Source: Anthracocystis setariae
Lineage: Eukaryota > Basidiomycota > Ustilaginomycetes > Ustilaginales > Ustilaginaceae
Assembly: GCA_928724745.1 (NCBI GenBank)
Contig: CAKMXJ010000003.1
Span: 620,001 to 684,000, forward strand
Length of the DNA: 64,000 bases
Direction: 5' to 3'
Below are positions 1 to 9,033 of the stretch, piece after piece. Each line of letters begins with the position of its first letter. The first letter of the stretch is position 1. A program made the translations under genes and the position numbers. The notes below the pieces were generated by a model. That model ran no database searches. It was not told the DNA's origin and worked only from the letters and a program-made list of their open reading frames with translations.

Positions 1-776
1 CCCGAACCAGCATGTTTGAGCTTGAGTGCTACCGAGCGCTTGCAGAGTGCTGCTGATGTTCCAGCATGCATCTGTGCAGACTGCACAGAGGTTCGATAGG
101 AGGTCCATAACGAGGGAAAGTCAAGCGCGAGAACGGAGAGAATGTCGGGGCGACTGAGGCGTGGGAAGCGGATGGTGATGGGCGAGTGCGAGACAGTGAG
201 GCCAGTCGGGGTACGATATTGCGACCAGGGCAGAGTGGAGACGAAAAGTGTTGAGATATAGCCTGGCTTACCCGCAAGGAGGGCGAGACGACAGAAAGCG
301 GTCCAGATATGCTCTGGCCATAAATCACGAATGCGCTCAGCATCTTTGACCACGATAACCAACCGGGCATCGACTGTGTCGAGTATCGTTCGCAGCTTCC
401 ACAAGAAGTAGTCGAGGGAAGCTTCGGGCCTTCTGTACTTGGCTTGAGATCCTGCTGCGATTGCACTCGACTGGGTTTCAGCTTGAAACTGTTGCACTTG
501 TGTTTCGAGCGAGGTGAGGATGCTGCGGAAGAGTGTTGTAGGATTGATCGAAATGAGCGGAGAGACGCTGCACCAGCAGAACGGTCTTTCCTCTGGATGC
601 ACTTGAAGCTTGAGCCCTTGAAGAGCGTCTGATACGATTCGAGCGGTGGTGTTAGGACTGCAGGCGTCATGAAGCAGCAACGAGGAAGGAAGGGGCTGCG
701 ATGACTGTCCCAACAAGTTGGTCAGCGCAGCGATTTGGACCGATCGACCAGCGTGACTTGAGATCGAAGATGACAT
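1..776 (-). CDS. ORC5: Origin recognition complex subunit 5, C-terminally cut by the window edge
   Basis: Subunit of the six-protein complex that marks replication origins in the nucleus. Reading the minus strand from the only in-frame ATG (774-776) gives an uninterrupted frame running off base 1, about 258 residues. The N-terminal part has the ORC5-type GRSVQIAALTNLL block, followed by a strand ending LLLHD where the P-loop should be. The Walker B region is LVIVVKDAERIRDLWP, followed by ISTLFVSTLPWSQYR and ITIRFPRLSRPDILSVL, which parallel the family pattern of a dispensable-looking ATPase core. The expected GxxxxGK[ST] loop is absent: the segment reads DACSPNTTARIV. It is divergent from the ligase gene with 356 bases between the starts. 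Identification rests on motif order recalled from the family; a diverged AAA+ relative is the main alternative. Confidence 0.75.
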   Translation of the reverse strand, partial: MSSSISSHAGRSVQIAALTNLLGQSSQPLPSSLLLHDACSPNTTARIVSDALQGLKLQVHPEERPFCWCSVSPLISINPTTLFRSILTSLETQVQQFQAETQSSAIAAGSQAKYRRPEASLDYFLWKLRTILDTVDARLVIVVKDAERIRDLWPEHIWTAFCRLALLAGKPGYISTLFVSTLPWSQYRTPTGLTVSHSPITIRFPRLSRPDILSVLALDFPSLWTSYRTSVQSAQMHAGTSAALCKRSVALKLKHAGS

Positions 777-1132
777 TTCGAGTACGGGATGCTCTCTGAG
801 CAGCAGTATTCGATGGTCACGCAGTATGTCTTCAGTGCCGGTGGAATGTGATGTGTTGTTTGGAAGGAAGCGAAGAGGTAATGCATAGATTGTGAGGTCC
901 GGCCCTTGTGTGGCTTTCTTGTCACACAGAGTGGACGTGTGGAGGTTTGAAGCGACGCAGTTTCGGTTCTTCTCTTCTCGACAGGCCGTTTTGAGCTTGG
1001 ACCTTTTCCGCTCGACCGCCTCATTTGTACGCCCACCTTACTTTCTCTGCAATTTGTACTGTGCAGTACATTACGGGGTCAACGAAACGGACCCTGGCAT
1101 TGCAAGGTGGTCCTATCCCTTGCCTTGGCATC
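777..1132. promoter_or_regulatory. Divergent promoter region between ORC5 and the ligase gene
   Basis: This 356-base gap separates the two divergent start codons and must hold both promoters. A 7-bp palindrome around a 2-base centre (TGTACTG..CAGTACA) lies at 1055-1070 and is one copy of a motif that recurs in other intergenic regions of the window. I see no clear TATA box. Confidence 0.5.
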
Positions 1133-3316
1133 ATGCTAAAGACGATGCTACGTCAAAGGCCACAGGGCTTGAAGTCTGTACGGACGGCTGCTCGCACCGG
1201 CTCGGCCAGAACCTTGAGCAGACCAGCAGTCCTTCCCGCTCGAGCCATTTCCTCAGCCCTGACAGTTGCTGGTGCATCACGCTCGCCATGGTATGCTCAC
1301 CATCCAAGGCGTGAGCCTGATCACGCACAAAAACGACGCTTGCACTCCAGCCACCATTTGACCTTTTCATCAAGCTCGGACGATCACAAGCCACCCACGC
1401 CCCTCGATGAGATCACCAGGCTCCGTGAGCTGATCAATCGCGCCAATGCGACAAACTCGAAGCTCTCCAAGGAGCGCATCCTCGCCGAATTCCAAGACCT
1501 CAAGCCTCTGCTGTCCTTCCTCTATGATCCGTACTGTCGACTCCACGTCACGTCGTCGAGTGTCCACAAGTATCTTTGGCAAAGGAACAAGGACGACGAG
1601 TGGCAGAATGACAAGGCACCTCTGATGAGCGTACCATCCAACAACTCCCGAGCCAAGACAAAAGCAGCTGCACTGCGAAGCAAGCAGGAAGACGACGTCC
1701 GAAACAACGTCCCTGCTACACTCCTGGGACTCTTTCAACGGCTCTCGTCTCGCCAAATCACTGGCCACGAAGCGCTCGCAACCATTCGAGCCTTTCTCGA
1801 TTCTCACGCAATCATCGAACAGCACGAGTATGCCTTGGGCGGCTACGATGACCCCGAACTTCCCATCGCAGAGAGTTTCCGACGTGGTCTACTCCGTCCC
1901 ACCTCGCTGGAGATCTTTTACCGATGCCTCGATCGCAACTTCAAGGCCGGCTTTGGAGAGAACATCCTGCGCCAGGCCTTTGTCGCCAAGTTGACCTCTT
2001 CGTCAGATCGACCCGCACAACGTCAAAGTGGACTTGCTTTCGAGAGTCCGCAGTCAGCCACTTCCTTTAGAGGACCTTTCGAGGTGACACTCGGTCGAAC
2101 GGTGACACGGTCAGACCTCCCGGCTCTATTCACGAACCTAGATGCGCCAGCTTGGTATGCGAGCCGCAAGCTAGATGGCGTCCGTTGTCTGTTAGTCGTG
2201 CGGCTCCAGCAGGAGCAGCACAGCAGCCAAGCGGCTGACTGGAAGGTAGTATCCATCCTGGCCCTTTCGCGAAACGGAAAACCTTTTTCAGCGCTTGCGG
2301 TGCTTGAGCGTGAAATCGCCAGACTCCTACCCACCTATCCAGGCCTCGATGGTTTGCTTGGTCAACCACAAAGCTCGTCCTCGTCATCGCAGTCTGAAAG
2401 CGAAGAACCAGTATCAGCAACACTGGTTCTTGATGGCGAAGTGTGCGTTCTGCAACCGCTCGACAAAGCCTCGCCAGAAGCGGCCAAGCAGCTAGATGCA
2501 AAGCTCGAACCCCAAGAAGCGTTGAAGGTGGATCCAGAACATGTCATGGTGGAAGACTTTGCCGCGGTAGTCAGCCTGGTCAGACGCAAGCAATTTACCA
2601 TACCTGATCCGGCATTCTTTCCCTTTGATCTGCTGACTCTGGAAGAGTTTACCAATTGGCGTCGTCCAGCTGCAGCGACTGAGCAGGACGGAAAGCCGAG
2701 ACGCACCTTCGCTCAGCGCCTGGACACTTTAGGGTCGCTGGTTTCCTTCTTCGAAGCCGATGCACGCCGACGCAAACAGGAGAGTCTGGTTCGCAAGCTC
2801 TCGCAAAACCGAGTCTCAAGTGCTGAAGAGGTTGAACGGATGCTGGAAACAGCAAGTCGATCCGGGTGGGAAGGCATTATCCTACGACAAGACACGACGT
2901 ACGAAGGCAAACGAACATCCGCGATTCGCAAGTTCAAGGAGTGGAAAGACGACGAGTATACGGTTCAAGGGATCCAGGTTGCGACGATGCGGTTGCCGAT
3001 CGATGGACGCTTTGAGGAGCGCCAGGCAATGGCGAGCATTCAGATCGAACACAAGGGCACCAGCGTCTCTGTCGGGTCTGGCTTCACTCCAAATCAACGA
3101 GTCGAATTTGCCAAAGATCCCCAACAGATCATCGGAAAGGTCGTCACAGTGGAATACTTTGAAGAGTCTAAAACGCTTGCTCCGTCTTCATCCCGCAGCG
3201 GGAATACCGACGCAACAGAAGATGCGGATAAGGCGAGTGAAGGCGGGCAAACCGAGGTGTATAGTTTACGTTTCCCACGCCTCAAGCAGATTTGGGGATC
3301 CGAACGTGACATTTGA
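1133..3316 (+). CDS. ATP-dependent DNA ligase, probably mitochondrial or dual-targeted
   Basis: Seals nicks in DNA through an enzyme-AMP intermediate. The 727-residue product has the ligase nucleotidyl-transferase motif I, ASRKLDGVR, with the AMP-accepting lysine near residue 346. A motif III-like strand LVLDGEVCVL follows, then EGIILRQDTTYEG (motif IV) near 578-590 and IRKFKEWKDDEY (motif V), then an OB-fold-like tail with GSGFT. The start was taken at 1133 because the resulting N terminus (MLKTMLRQRPQGLKSVRTAA...) is rich in Arg, Ser and Ala with almost no acidic residues, like a mitochondrial presequence. An in-frame ATG also exists at 1025 in the divergent promoter. It resembles the extra fungal ligases of the S. 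pombe Adl1 kind more than replicative LIG1, which is an inference. No intron is evident. Confidence 0.8.
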   Translation: MLKTMLRQRPQGLKSVRTAARTGSARTLSRPAVLPARAISSALTVAGASRSPWYAHHPRREPDHAQKRRLHSSHHLTFSSSSDDHKPPTPLDEITRLRELINRANATNSKLSKERILAEFQDLKPLLSFLYDPYCRLHVTSSSVHKYLWQRNKDDEWQNDKAPLMSVPSNNSRAKTKAAALRSKQEDDVRNNVPATLLGLFQRLSSRQITGHEALATIRAFLDSHAIIEQHEYALGGYDDPELPIAESFRRGLLRPTSLEIFYRCLDRNFKAGFGENILRQAFVAKLTSSSDRPAQRQSGLAFESPQSATSFRGPFEVTLGRTVTRSDLPALFTNLDAPAWYASRKLDGVRCLLVVRLQQEQHSSQAADWKVVSILALSRNGKPFSALAVLEREIARLLPTYPGLDGLLGQPQSSSSSSQSESEEPVSATLVLDGEVCVLQPLDKASPEAAKQLDAKLEPQEALKVDPEHVMVEDFAAVVSLVRRKQFTIPDPAFFPFDLLTLEEFTNWRRPAAATEQDGKPRRTFAQRLDTLGSLVSFFEADARRRKQESLVRKLSQNRVSSAEEVERMLETASRSGWEGIILRQDTTYEGKRTSAIRKFKEWKDDEYTVQGIQVATMRLPIDGRFEERQAMASIQIEHKGTSVSVGSGFTPNQRVEFAKDPQQIIGKVVTVEYFEESKTLAPSSSRSGNTDATEDADKASEGGQTEVYSLRFPRLKQIWGSERDI

Positions 3317-3534
3317 CAGAGGCATCACAACGTTCCATACCACATTTGTATCATGCTTGCAATCCAAATATCTTCTCATGGCACTTTCATCTTGAACAAA
3401 CTTGTTGGTTTATAAGGAGACAATCTGCGATTACGTTCCGAGACTTGTTCTAAGACTTGAATCAGATGCAAGGCAAATGGGATCCTCCGGTATACAGCAA
3501 ACCCGGTGGTTGATCGAAGGCAAAGCGGAGCAAT

Positions 3535-4654
3535 TTAGATCTTGGCCATGGCGGCGACGTCGGTGGACTGAACGTAGTCTTCGCACTCGTCGGCGATGCG
3601 CTCCTGCAGCTCGTCGAGCGAGACCTTGGCGTCCTCAACAACGAGCGAGCACTGGAGCTTGGAGACACCGTAGCCGATGGCAACGAGCTTGGACGAACCC
3701 CAAACGAGACCGTCCATCTCGATGGCACGGACGGAAGCCTCGAGCTCCTTCATGTCAGTCTCGTCATCCCAAGGCTTGATGTCGAGGGTGACAAGCGACT
3801 TGGCGGCGGGACCAGGGCCCTTGGCAGCCTTCTTCTTGTTGTACTCGGCAACACGCTCAGCCTTGACACGCTCGGCCTCCTCGTCGACCTCGTCGTCGGA
3901 ACCGAAGAGGTCAACGTCATCGTCGTCGTCCTCGGCGTCGGCAGCGGGGGCAGCAGCGAAGAGAGGAGCAAGAAGGGAAGCGGCCTTGGCCTTGTCACCG
4001 GTCAGGTCCTTGTGCTCGGCCTCGTAAGAGGTGATGTGCTCGTACCAGCGGGCGACGTGCTCGTGCTTGGCATCAGGGGCCTTGCCGAGAGCCTCGTAAA
4101 CGGCAACATCGGCTTGCGAAGGTGCGTGGCTGCGGGTAGAACCAAAACAGGAGAGAAACCAGCGTCAGCACCGCTGCATCAGGATCAATTTGTTGCGGGA
4201 TGGCTAATCTCGTTCCGTCTCTACTTGTCCCGTCATGTGCTTTCTTATCCTTAAGATAAGGCCCTAAAAGTAGTGCAGTATGGAACAAGATCAGATGGCT
4301 TGGGAAAAGTTGGGTTTCGTCAAAGCAGAAAAGGTCGCGGGGTCTTAAGCCGCTGGGCTCGGAAACACGGACCAAAGCAAAATATTCATCATGTTGTTCC
4401 AGCACCGTTGGGGTCCTTCCTCGACTAGAGTCGCTACAGAAAAGATGCCAACTGTGACTGCTGAGTGCGAAAGCTCGTTCTTAGCATGGAGTGTCGTACT
4501 CCTGATGTAACCCATGAGATCCCGAGGAGCATTTGTAGAGACGGCACGAAAAAGCGGCGGAGAAAGAGGCTTACCCGTCAACGTAGGACTTGTCGGCCAG
4601 GAAGCCGTCGAGCTTAGTAAGGTTGGCAGCGTTGGAGAAGTCGGGGAGAGACAT
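3535..4654 (-). CDS. EFB1: Translation elongation factor 1-beta (eEF1B alpha/beta GEF), two exons
   Basis: Guanine-nucleotide exchange factor that reloads eEF1A with GTP in the cytosol. Exon 1 is 4575-4654 ([20 protein letters not shown]...), exon 2 is 3535-4129, with a 445-base intron bounded by GTAAGC and CCCGCAG. The spliced product is 224 residues, the usual family size. It has an N-terminal GST-C-like domain ([16 protein letters not shown]), a central acidic stretch [17 protein letters not shown], and the C-terminal exchange domain from [20 protein letters not shown] to the terminal MAKI, which supplies the conserved C-terminal lysine. The intron holds a U18-type snoRNA, the same host arrangement known in yeast EFB1. 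The splice is inferred from frame and motif continuity; the joined glycine codon (GG|C) is in phase. Confidence 0.95.
4282..4401 (-). ncRNA. SNR18: C/D-box snoRNA U18 (snR18) in the EFB1 intron
   Basis: Directly visible on the minus strand are an exact C box ATGATGA (4387-4393), an exact D box CTGA (4291-4294) and a 7-bp terminal stem GGAACAA/TTGTTCC (4395-4401 with 4282-4288). The 14-base element TTGGTCCGTGTTTC (4362-4375) is complementary to the conserved large-subunit rRNA sequence GAAACACGGACCAA and is followed by a D'-like CGAG. Counting five bases from that D' box lands on the A-C pair that yeast snR18 methylates (25S A649/C650). The C-to-D distance, 103 bases, matches the yeast RNA. 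In yeast this snoRNA also sits in the EFB1 intron, so host and cargo are conserved together. It is transcribed with EFB1 and presumably released by debranching and trimming. Confidence 0.93.
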
Positions 4655-5576
4655 TGTGAGTATGTGTGACTTTAGTTGTGGTGGATAGTAAGGTAGATTC
4701 GAGCACAGACGTTGTAAAGAGGCGCTTCCACTAGATAGCAGCACACTTTCTCATTCAGTCAAGACAGTCCCCGAGAAGAAAAGGAGGAAGAAAAATTCCT
4801 ACAAAGCACAAAAACAGAAAAAATGCACAAGCTCGCTCGCTGTCTAGTAGCCAACAACGCCCACGTCGCGGTCTGTGCTTCGCACCAGCCACAGCAGCAG
4901 CTGGTGACAAAAGTGCGGAATTCCTCAAATTCAGCACCACACACGCATACACACGGCAGAAATATGGGCGGGAATTTGAGGCAAGTTAGTGCGCCGAACG
5001 AATAGAAATTCGAGCTTCTGGCCAATAATTGGTGCGCCAGCAGCACTACTGTCTAGAGGTGGCGAACACCCGATCACCATTTTTCTTTTCGATGCACGTG
5101 CAATTTCTTACAGTGTTGTTAGACCTGTATATCAAGACAATAAAAGTATTTTTGCAAGTCAGACCGATTGCCGGTGATTTTCCGACGCGGAGAACAAAAG
5201 GGTTGTGCTTCGGTCTCGCCGCGAATGGGCGAAGCGACATTGCGTCGGCAAAGAGGTTTCGCTGCACCAAATCTCGAGGCTCTCCCTCGGTTTGAACTGT
5301 GGCCTTGATGTCGAATGCCACTTCCATCGACCTACAACCTCCTCTCTTCTCCTTTACACGTCGCATTCCTTGATATTGTTTCCTCCTGCCCGTCTTCGAT
5401 CAGCCTTTTGCGCCATCCTTGCTCACTTTCTCTCCTTCAATTCGGGCGCAACACCTAGGATTCGTGCGCAGCATCACTAGCCCCCTTTGGCTCACTTGGC
5501 ATCTCGCCAGTTACCGTCGACATTCTTATCGCAACTCGCTTCTCCCTCGGCTTGCTCATTCTCCTCCATCTCTGCC
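4655..5576. promoter_or_regulatory. Divergent promoter region between EFB1 and the ING gene
   Basis: About 0.9 kb with no credible gene. It holds the 5' regions of EFB1 (leftward) and the ING-type gene (rightward). Pyrimidine-rich stretches (CTCTCTTCTCC-like) lie near 5341-5470 upstream of the ING start, as is common around fungal transcription starts. Small open frames here have no recognisable domain. Confidence 0.4.
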
Positions 5577-7175
5577 ATGAAGCACCAGTCTGTAGCCGTC
5601 TCATCGGCTGCGGGCCCGTCACGCACACACGCATCGACGGGCGCCCTCAAAGCGTCCAAGCATCCCAACACCGGCATCGGCGGTCTTCCGGGTGGTGTTG
5701 TCGGGCCCGAAGCTGCTGGTTTGGATGCATCCGGCCCTGAGCACTTCTTCATCACCCTTGCTGCCTACGCTGATGCGCTCGATGCCTTGCCGCTCGATCT
5801 CACACGCAGCTTTTCCGACCTCAGAGAGCTTGATGCCGTCCTGGGCTCTCACCTCAACAGCCTTACCGCTCGGCTCAACCACCTCACCGCTCTTATTGAA
5901 GATCCGACGGTGGACCAAGGTCAGCGTCTGCTTGCGCTCAAGGAAGTAGCAGAAGAGGCACGCGCTTACAAGATGGGTGGTGAAGACAAGATTCGCGTCG
6001 CTCTCAACACCGCAGAGACCATCATCAGCCACACCGACTACATCGATGCCCTTGATGCGCAGCTCGACCGCTTCCCCGAGATCTCAGCTCTACTCAATCC
6101 TACAAAGCATCTCAAGCTCGAGCAGTACTACGTGCCCGGCTCACTCAAAGATCGAAAGCTCATCTCCACTCTCGAAGCCCACCCCGGCGCAGCAGGTGGA
6201 TCATCTGCAGCTGACGCCAACGCTACTGGCGGATCCAAGAAGAAAAAAGTTGCCGCCCACATTGCTGCTGCCAGCGCAGCGGGTGGCAAGAGCCACAAGG
6301 CTGCCGACTCTGCTTCCGTCTCCGGTGCCGCAGCTGCAGGTGGCTCTTCAAGCAGCAGCAAGAAGCGAAAAGCTGTCTCCGGCGCTGCGGTTGCTGGAAG
6401 CGCAGCCGCATCCACCAAAGTCGCCAAAACCACTGCTTCTGGCAAAGCCGACGAAGATGTCAAGACGGCCGCCAACGGTTCCAGCTCTCATAAGAAGAAG
6501 ACAGACAGCTCCTCCCACGCTGCCGGCTCTGCATCCAAATCCACCGCGGCAAACAGCAATACCCGTCTCCCCCGCGCGGCTCACGCCCACACCGGGTACA
6601 CCGAGGATGACGAAGATGCCGCTGGTGGACGCAAGGATGCACCCCGCCGAGGCGCAGATGCGAATGAATCCAGCAGCCGTAATCGTAGCCGCGCTGTTCG
6701 CAACACCGCCGCAGCTCAGCGCAGCGATGATGAAGACGAAGACCTCGACGAAGCCGACGCCGAAGAGGAGGAGGAAGTTCGATCCTCTGCTAAATCACGC
6801 AGTCGAGCCGGCCGTGGCGGCGCCACCAATTCCCGTGCACGCGGTGCCGCTGCTACTGCTGGGTCGCCTCAAACCGGCTCGACCTCGGCCAGTCGCGCGG
6901 ACAGTCCGTCGTCCACGACAGGTGGCGCGGGTGATGATGCGGATGAAGCAAGGTACTGCTTCTGTAACAACGTGTCGTATGGAGACATGATTGGATGTGA
7001 TGATGACGACTGCGAGAGGGAATGGTTCCATCTGGGCTGTGTTGGCTTGACAAAGCCCCCGCAGGGTACTTGGTATTGCGAGGCTTGTTTGGAGAGGCGC
7101 GCCGCGAATGGCAGAGGTGGCAAGGCTAAGAAGGCCAAGTCTGGCGGTGGAAGCAAGTCTAGGGTTCGTCGCTAA
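5577..7175 (+). CDS. ING-family PHD-finger chromatin protein
   Basis: Reader subunit of a histone acetyltransferase or deacetylase complex (Yng2/Pho23/Png-like). The 532-residue product starts at ATG 5577 (MKHQSVAVSS); an in-frame non-consensus start lies upstream. Residues about 60-180 form the helical ING N-terminal domain (AYADALDALPLDLTRSFSDL...), a long Ser/Ala/Lys/Asp-rich linker occupies about 200-460, and a C-terminal PHD finger carries CFC, C, C, H, C and CEAC ligands (YCFCNNVSYGDMIGC, EWFHLGC, WYCEAC). This is the C4HC3 pattern of ING PHDs that bind H3K4me3. The basic tail KAKKAKSGGGSKSRVRR could act as a nuclear or phosphoinositide-binding segment. The linker makes it longer than yeast Yng2. 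Which complex it belongs to cannot be told from sequence alone. Confidence 0.88.
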   Translation: MKHQSVAVSSAAGPSRTHASTGALKASKHPNTGIGGLPGGVVGPEAAGLDASGPEHFFITLAAYADALDALPLDLTRSFSDLRELDAVLGSHLNSLTARLNHLTALIEDPTVDQGQRLLALKEVAEEARAYKMGGEDKIRVALNTAETIISHTDYIDALDAQLDRFPEISALLNPTKHLKLEQYYVPGSLKDRKLISTLEAHPGAAGGSSAADANATGGSKKKKVAAHIAAASAAGGKSHKAADSASVSGAAAAGGSSSSSKKRKAVSGAAVAGSAAASTKVAKTTASGKADEDVKTAANGSSSHKKKTDSSSHAAGSASKSTAANSNTRLPRAAHAHTGYTEDDEDAAGGRKDAPRRGADANESSSRNRSRAVRNTAAAQRSDDEDEDLDEADAEEEEEVRSSAKSRSRAGRGGATNSRARGAAATAGSPQTGSTSASRADSPSSTTGGAGDDADEARYCFCNNVSYGDMIGCDDDDCEREWFHLGCVGLTKPPQGTWYCEACLERRAANGRGGKAKKAKSGGGSKSRVRR

Positions 7176-8010
7176 AAACTCAAGCTTGATGTTGTTCTCA
7201 TGTTGCTATCAGATACCATCGTCACCTTTCTGTATTTTTTTTTGTCATTGCGCTAACCTGTATCGTTTGCTATCTTGTCCTGTAACGTCGATTATCCCAG
7301 AAACGTGAGTATTGCGGATCGGTTGCTTTGATCGGCGACGAGATGGCAGATACAGTATGCATCTCGAAGCCTCCGGCGAATTTTCGGCGGATTTCGAGCG
7401 AATTGATAACGTCACCATACGCATAGCAACGGATGACGATCCTTCTTCTGCTGCCGCCTTTTTCGACTCGTCCAAGTTTCTCCAGCTTCTAAGCGAGTTC
7501 AATCCAGCCGCTGATTCGAAACCACGCTGTGGCAATGTAGGGCAGGTGCAAGTCTAACCGAAGCCCACAAGAGTGGTTGATCGCCGCTCGTGTGGCGTGT
7601 GAACCGAGTTTCTTTGACCAGCTGCTTGCTACTCTGAGTTTCCCGAGTTGAACAGCAAGGATGGAAGGCGCCTAAATCGAGTACGAACTTGAGACTTCGG
7701 CGGGAGTTTGCGGTTGTCGGCATGGATTGAACTGTAAGCTGTGCCATGGCTTGGATTGGATCGTCGCTATGCTATGCGAAACTGAGTCAGTGGCTTCCGA
7801 TGGGGCGGTGTTGGGGTCGCTATACTCTTACGTTCTCTCATGGAGGAGATGTTTGCTTACTGAGCCCTGATTCGGTGTGCTTCCCCAGGTGTCGACAAAC
7901 CCTGGACCATCCATTCAACCATTCATATATACAGCCGCTTTCCACTCCTCGCTTGCGCACCTTCATCTCATACCATCAACCACACCCGAACGCAAGGAAA
8001 AGCCAATACG
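7176..8010. other. Intergenic: ING 3' end and universal stress protein promoter
   Basis: No credible gene. The right end holds a TATA-like TATATA at 7926-7931, 80-85 bases before the ATG at 8011, followed by pyrimidine-rich leader sequence. This suggests a focused, possibly stress-inducible promoter for the downstream gene. Confidence 0.4.
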
Positions 8011-8721
8011 ATGACATCTCCAGCTGGGTCCCCGCCTTCTTCCGTTCCGTCTTCTCCTCGCCGTAGCCTGTTCTCCCTGCCTGGCCTTGGCAAGAAGTTG
8101 CACCACCACGGCGCTTCGGCCGATGGCGCCACCACTCCTGGAGGACACATGACCAACATTGCCCAAACGCCCATCCTGGAATCGTCGAACCCTCTCGAAA
8201 AGGCGAACGTCCCCTCTGAAGCACGCGAGCAACAGATCGTCGGCGTCCCTGGAGCCAAACTCGAAAACGACGTTGCCAAAATCCTCATCGCCCTCGATGG
8301 CACGGAAGCTGGCGACAAAGCCTACAAGTACCTGCTTGAAAACAAACTCCTCCGAACCGACTCCCACGTATTCCTCTGCACCGTCCTACCCGCCAACGTC
8401 ATCTCCACGCCCTGGGTCGCAGGCCCCCTCACCATCGACACTGAAAAACACAACGACCTCCTCAAGCAAATCCGTTCCCAAGCCATTGAAAAACTCGAAC
8501 CCTACAAAGCCCAACTCAAAGCAAAAGGCTTCAACGTGACCATCCACGTCCTCCACGGCGATGCCCGCGCGAGTCTGCTCAGAGTCGCAAACTACCACCA
8601 CGTAGACCTCGTTCTCGTCGGGAAGCGGGAGAGGAGTTGGAAGAAAGGTTTGGGTTCAAGTGGAACCGTATCAAGCTACCTCGTCTCCCACTCCACTTCC
8701 CCCGTCTTGGTGATCAAGTGA
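8011..8721 (+). CDS. Universal stress protein (UspA) domain protein
   Basis: Small cytosolic alpha/beta nucleotide-binding protein of the UspA fold; fungal members are stress-associated but biochemically ill-defined. The 236-residue product has an N-terminal Ser/Pro-rich extension of about 80 residues, then the domain: first strand and turn AKILIALDGTEAGDKAYKYL, a middle helix LLKQIRSQAIEKL, and the closing GDARASLLRVANYHHVDLVLVG with SSGTVSSYLVSHSTSPVLVIK. The usual G-2x-G-9x-G-[ST] nucleotide loop is only partly kept (GKRERSWKKGLGSSG), so ATP binding is uncertain. A TATA-like element sits about 80 bases upstream. It is convergent with the DUF218 gene. Confidence 0.85.
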   Translation: MTSPAGSPPSSVPSSPRRSLFSLPGLGKKLHHHGASADGATTPGGHMTNIAQTPILESSNPLEKANVPSEAREQQIVGVPGAKLENDVAKILIALDGTEAGDKAYKYLLENKLLRTDSHVFLCTVLPANVISTPWVAGPLTIDTEKHNDLLKQIRSQAIEKLEPYKAQLKAKGFNVTIHVLHGDARASLLRVANYHHVDLVLVGKRERSWKKGLGSSGTVSSYLVSHSTSPVLVIK

Positions 8722-9033
8722 TTGGCTCCAGCCCTATGTAAAAGTGTTTTCCCTGGATATCCCCCCCACCTGTAGCTCCAATTTGCAAACTCACATGTAC
8801 ACCCAGATATCACCACCGACGAACTCCATTGTAAACCGACTGATATTCAACAGAGAGAGAGAGACAGGAAAAAAAAAGGTTAGGAATGCTGAGAACATTT
8901 GTACAATGCGATCTGATGCAGTACACTGAAGATAAAGTGAGATGTTTCTGGAACGATGAGTGTATAGCTAGCGTCTTCGAGACTATGGCAGTTGGAGATA
9001 TTTTACCGAACTCTTTACTTGCCCTGGCTTCAT
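8722..9033. other. Convergent 3' intergenic region
   Basis: A gap of 312 bases between the converging USP and DUF218 genes. It contains a GA-rich tract followed by nine As near 8850-8878. I see no gene or RNA in it. Confidence 0.4.

Noticed and set aside
1025..1132. Upstream in-frame ATG for the DNA ligase
   Set aside because: It would place the start inside the divergent promoter and mask the presequence-like N terminus beginning at 1133.
5977..6990. 337-residue overlapping frame in the ING gene
   Set aside because: Pro/Arg/Ser-rich shadow of the low-complexity linker; the real frame carries the PHD finger.
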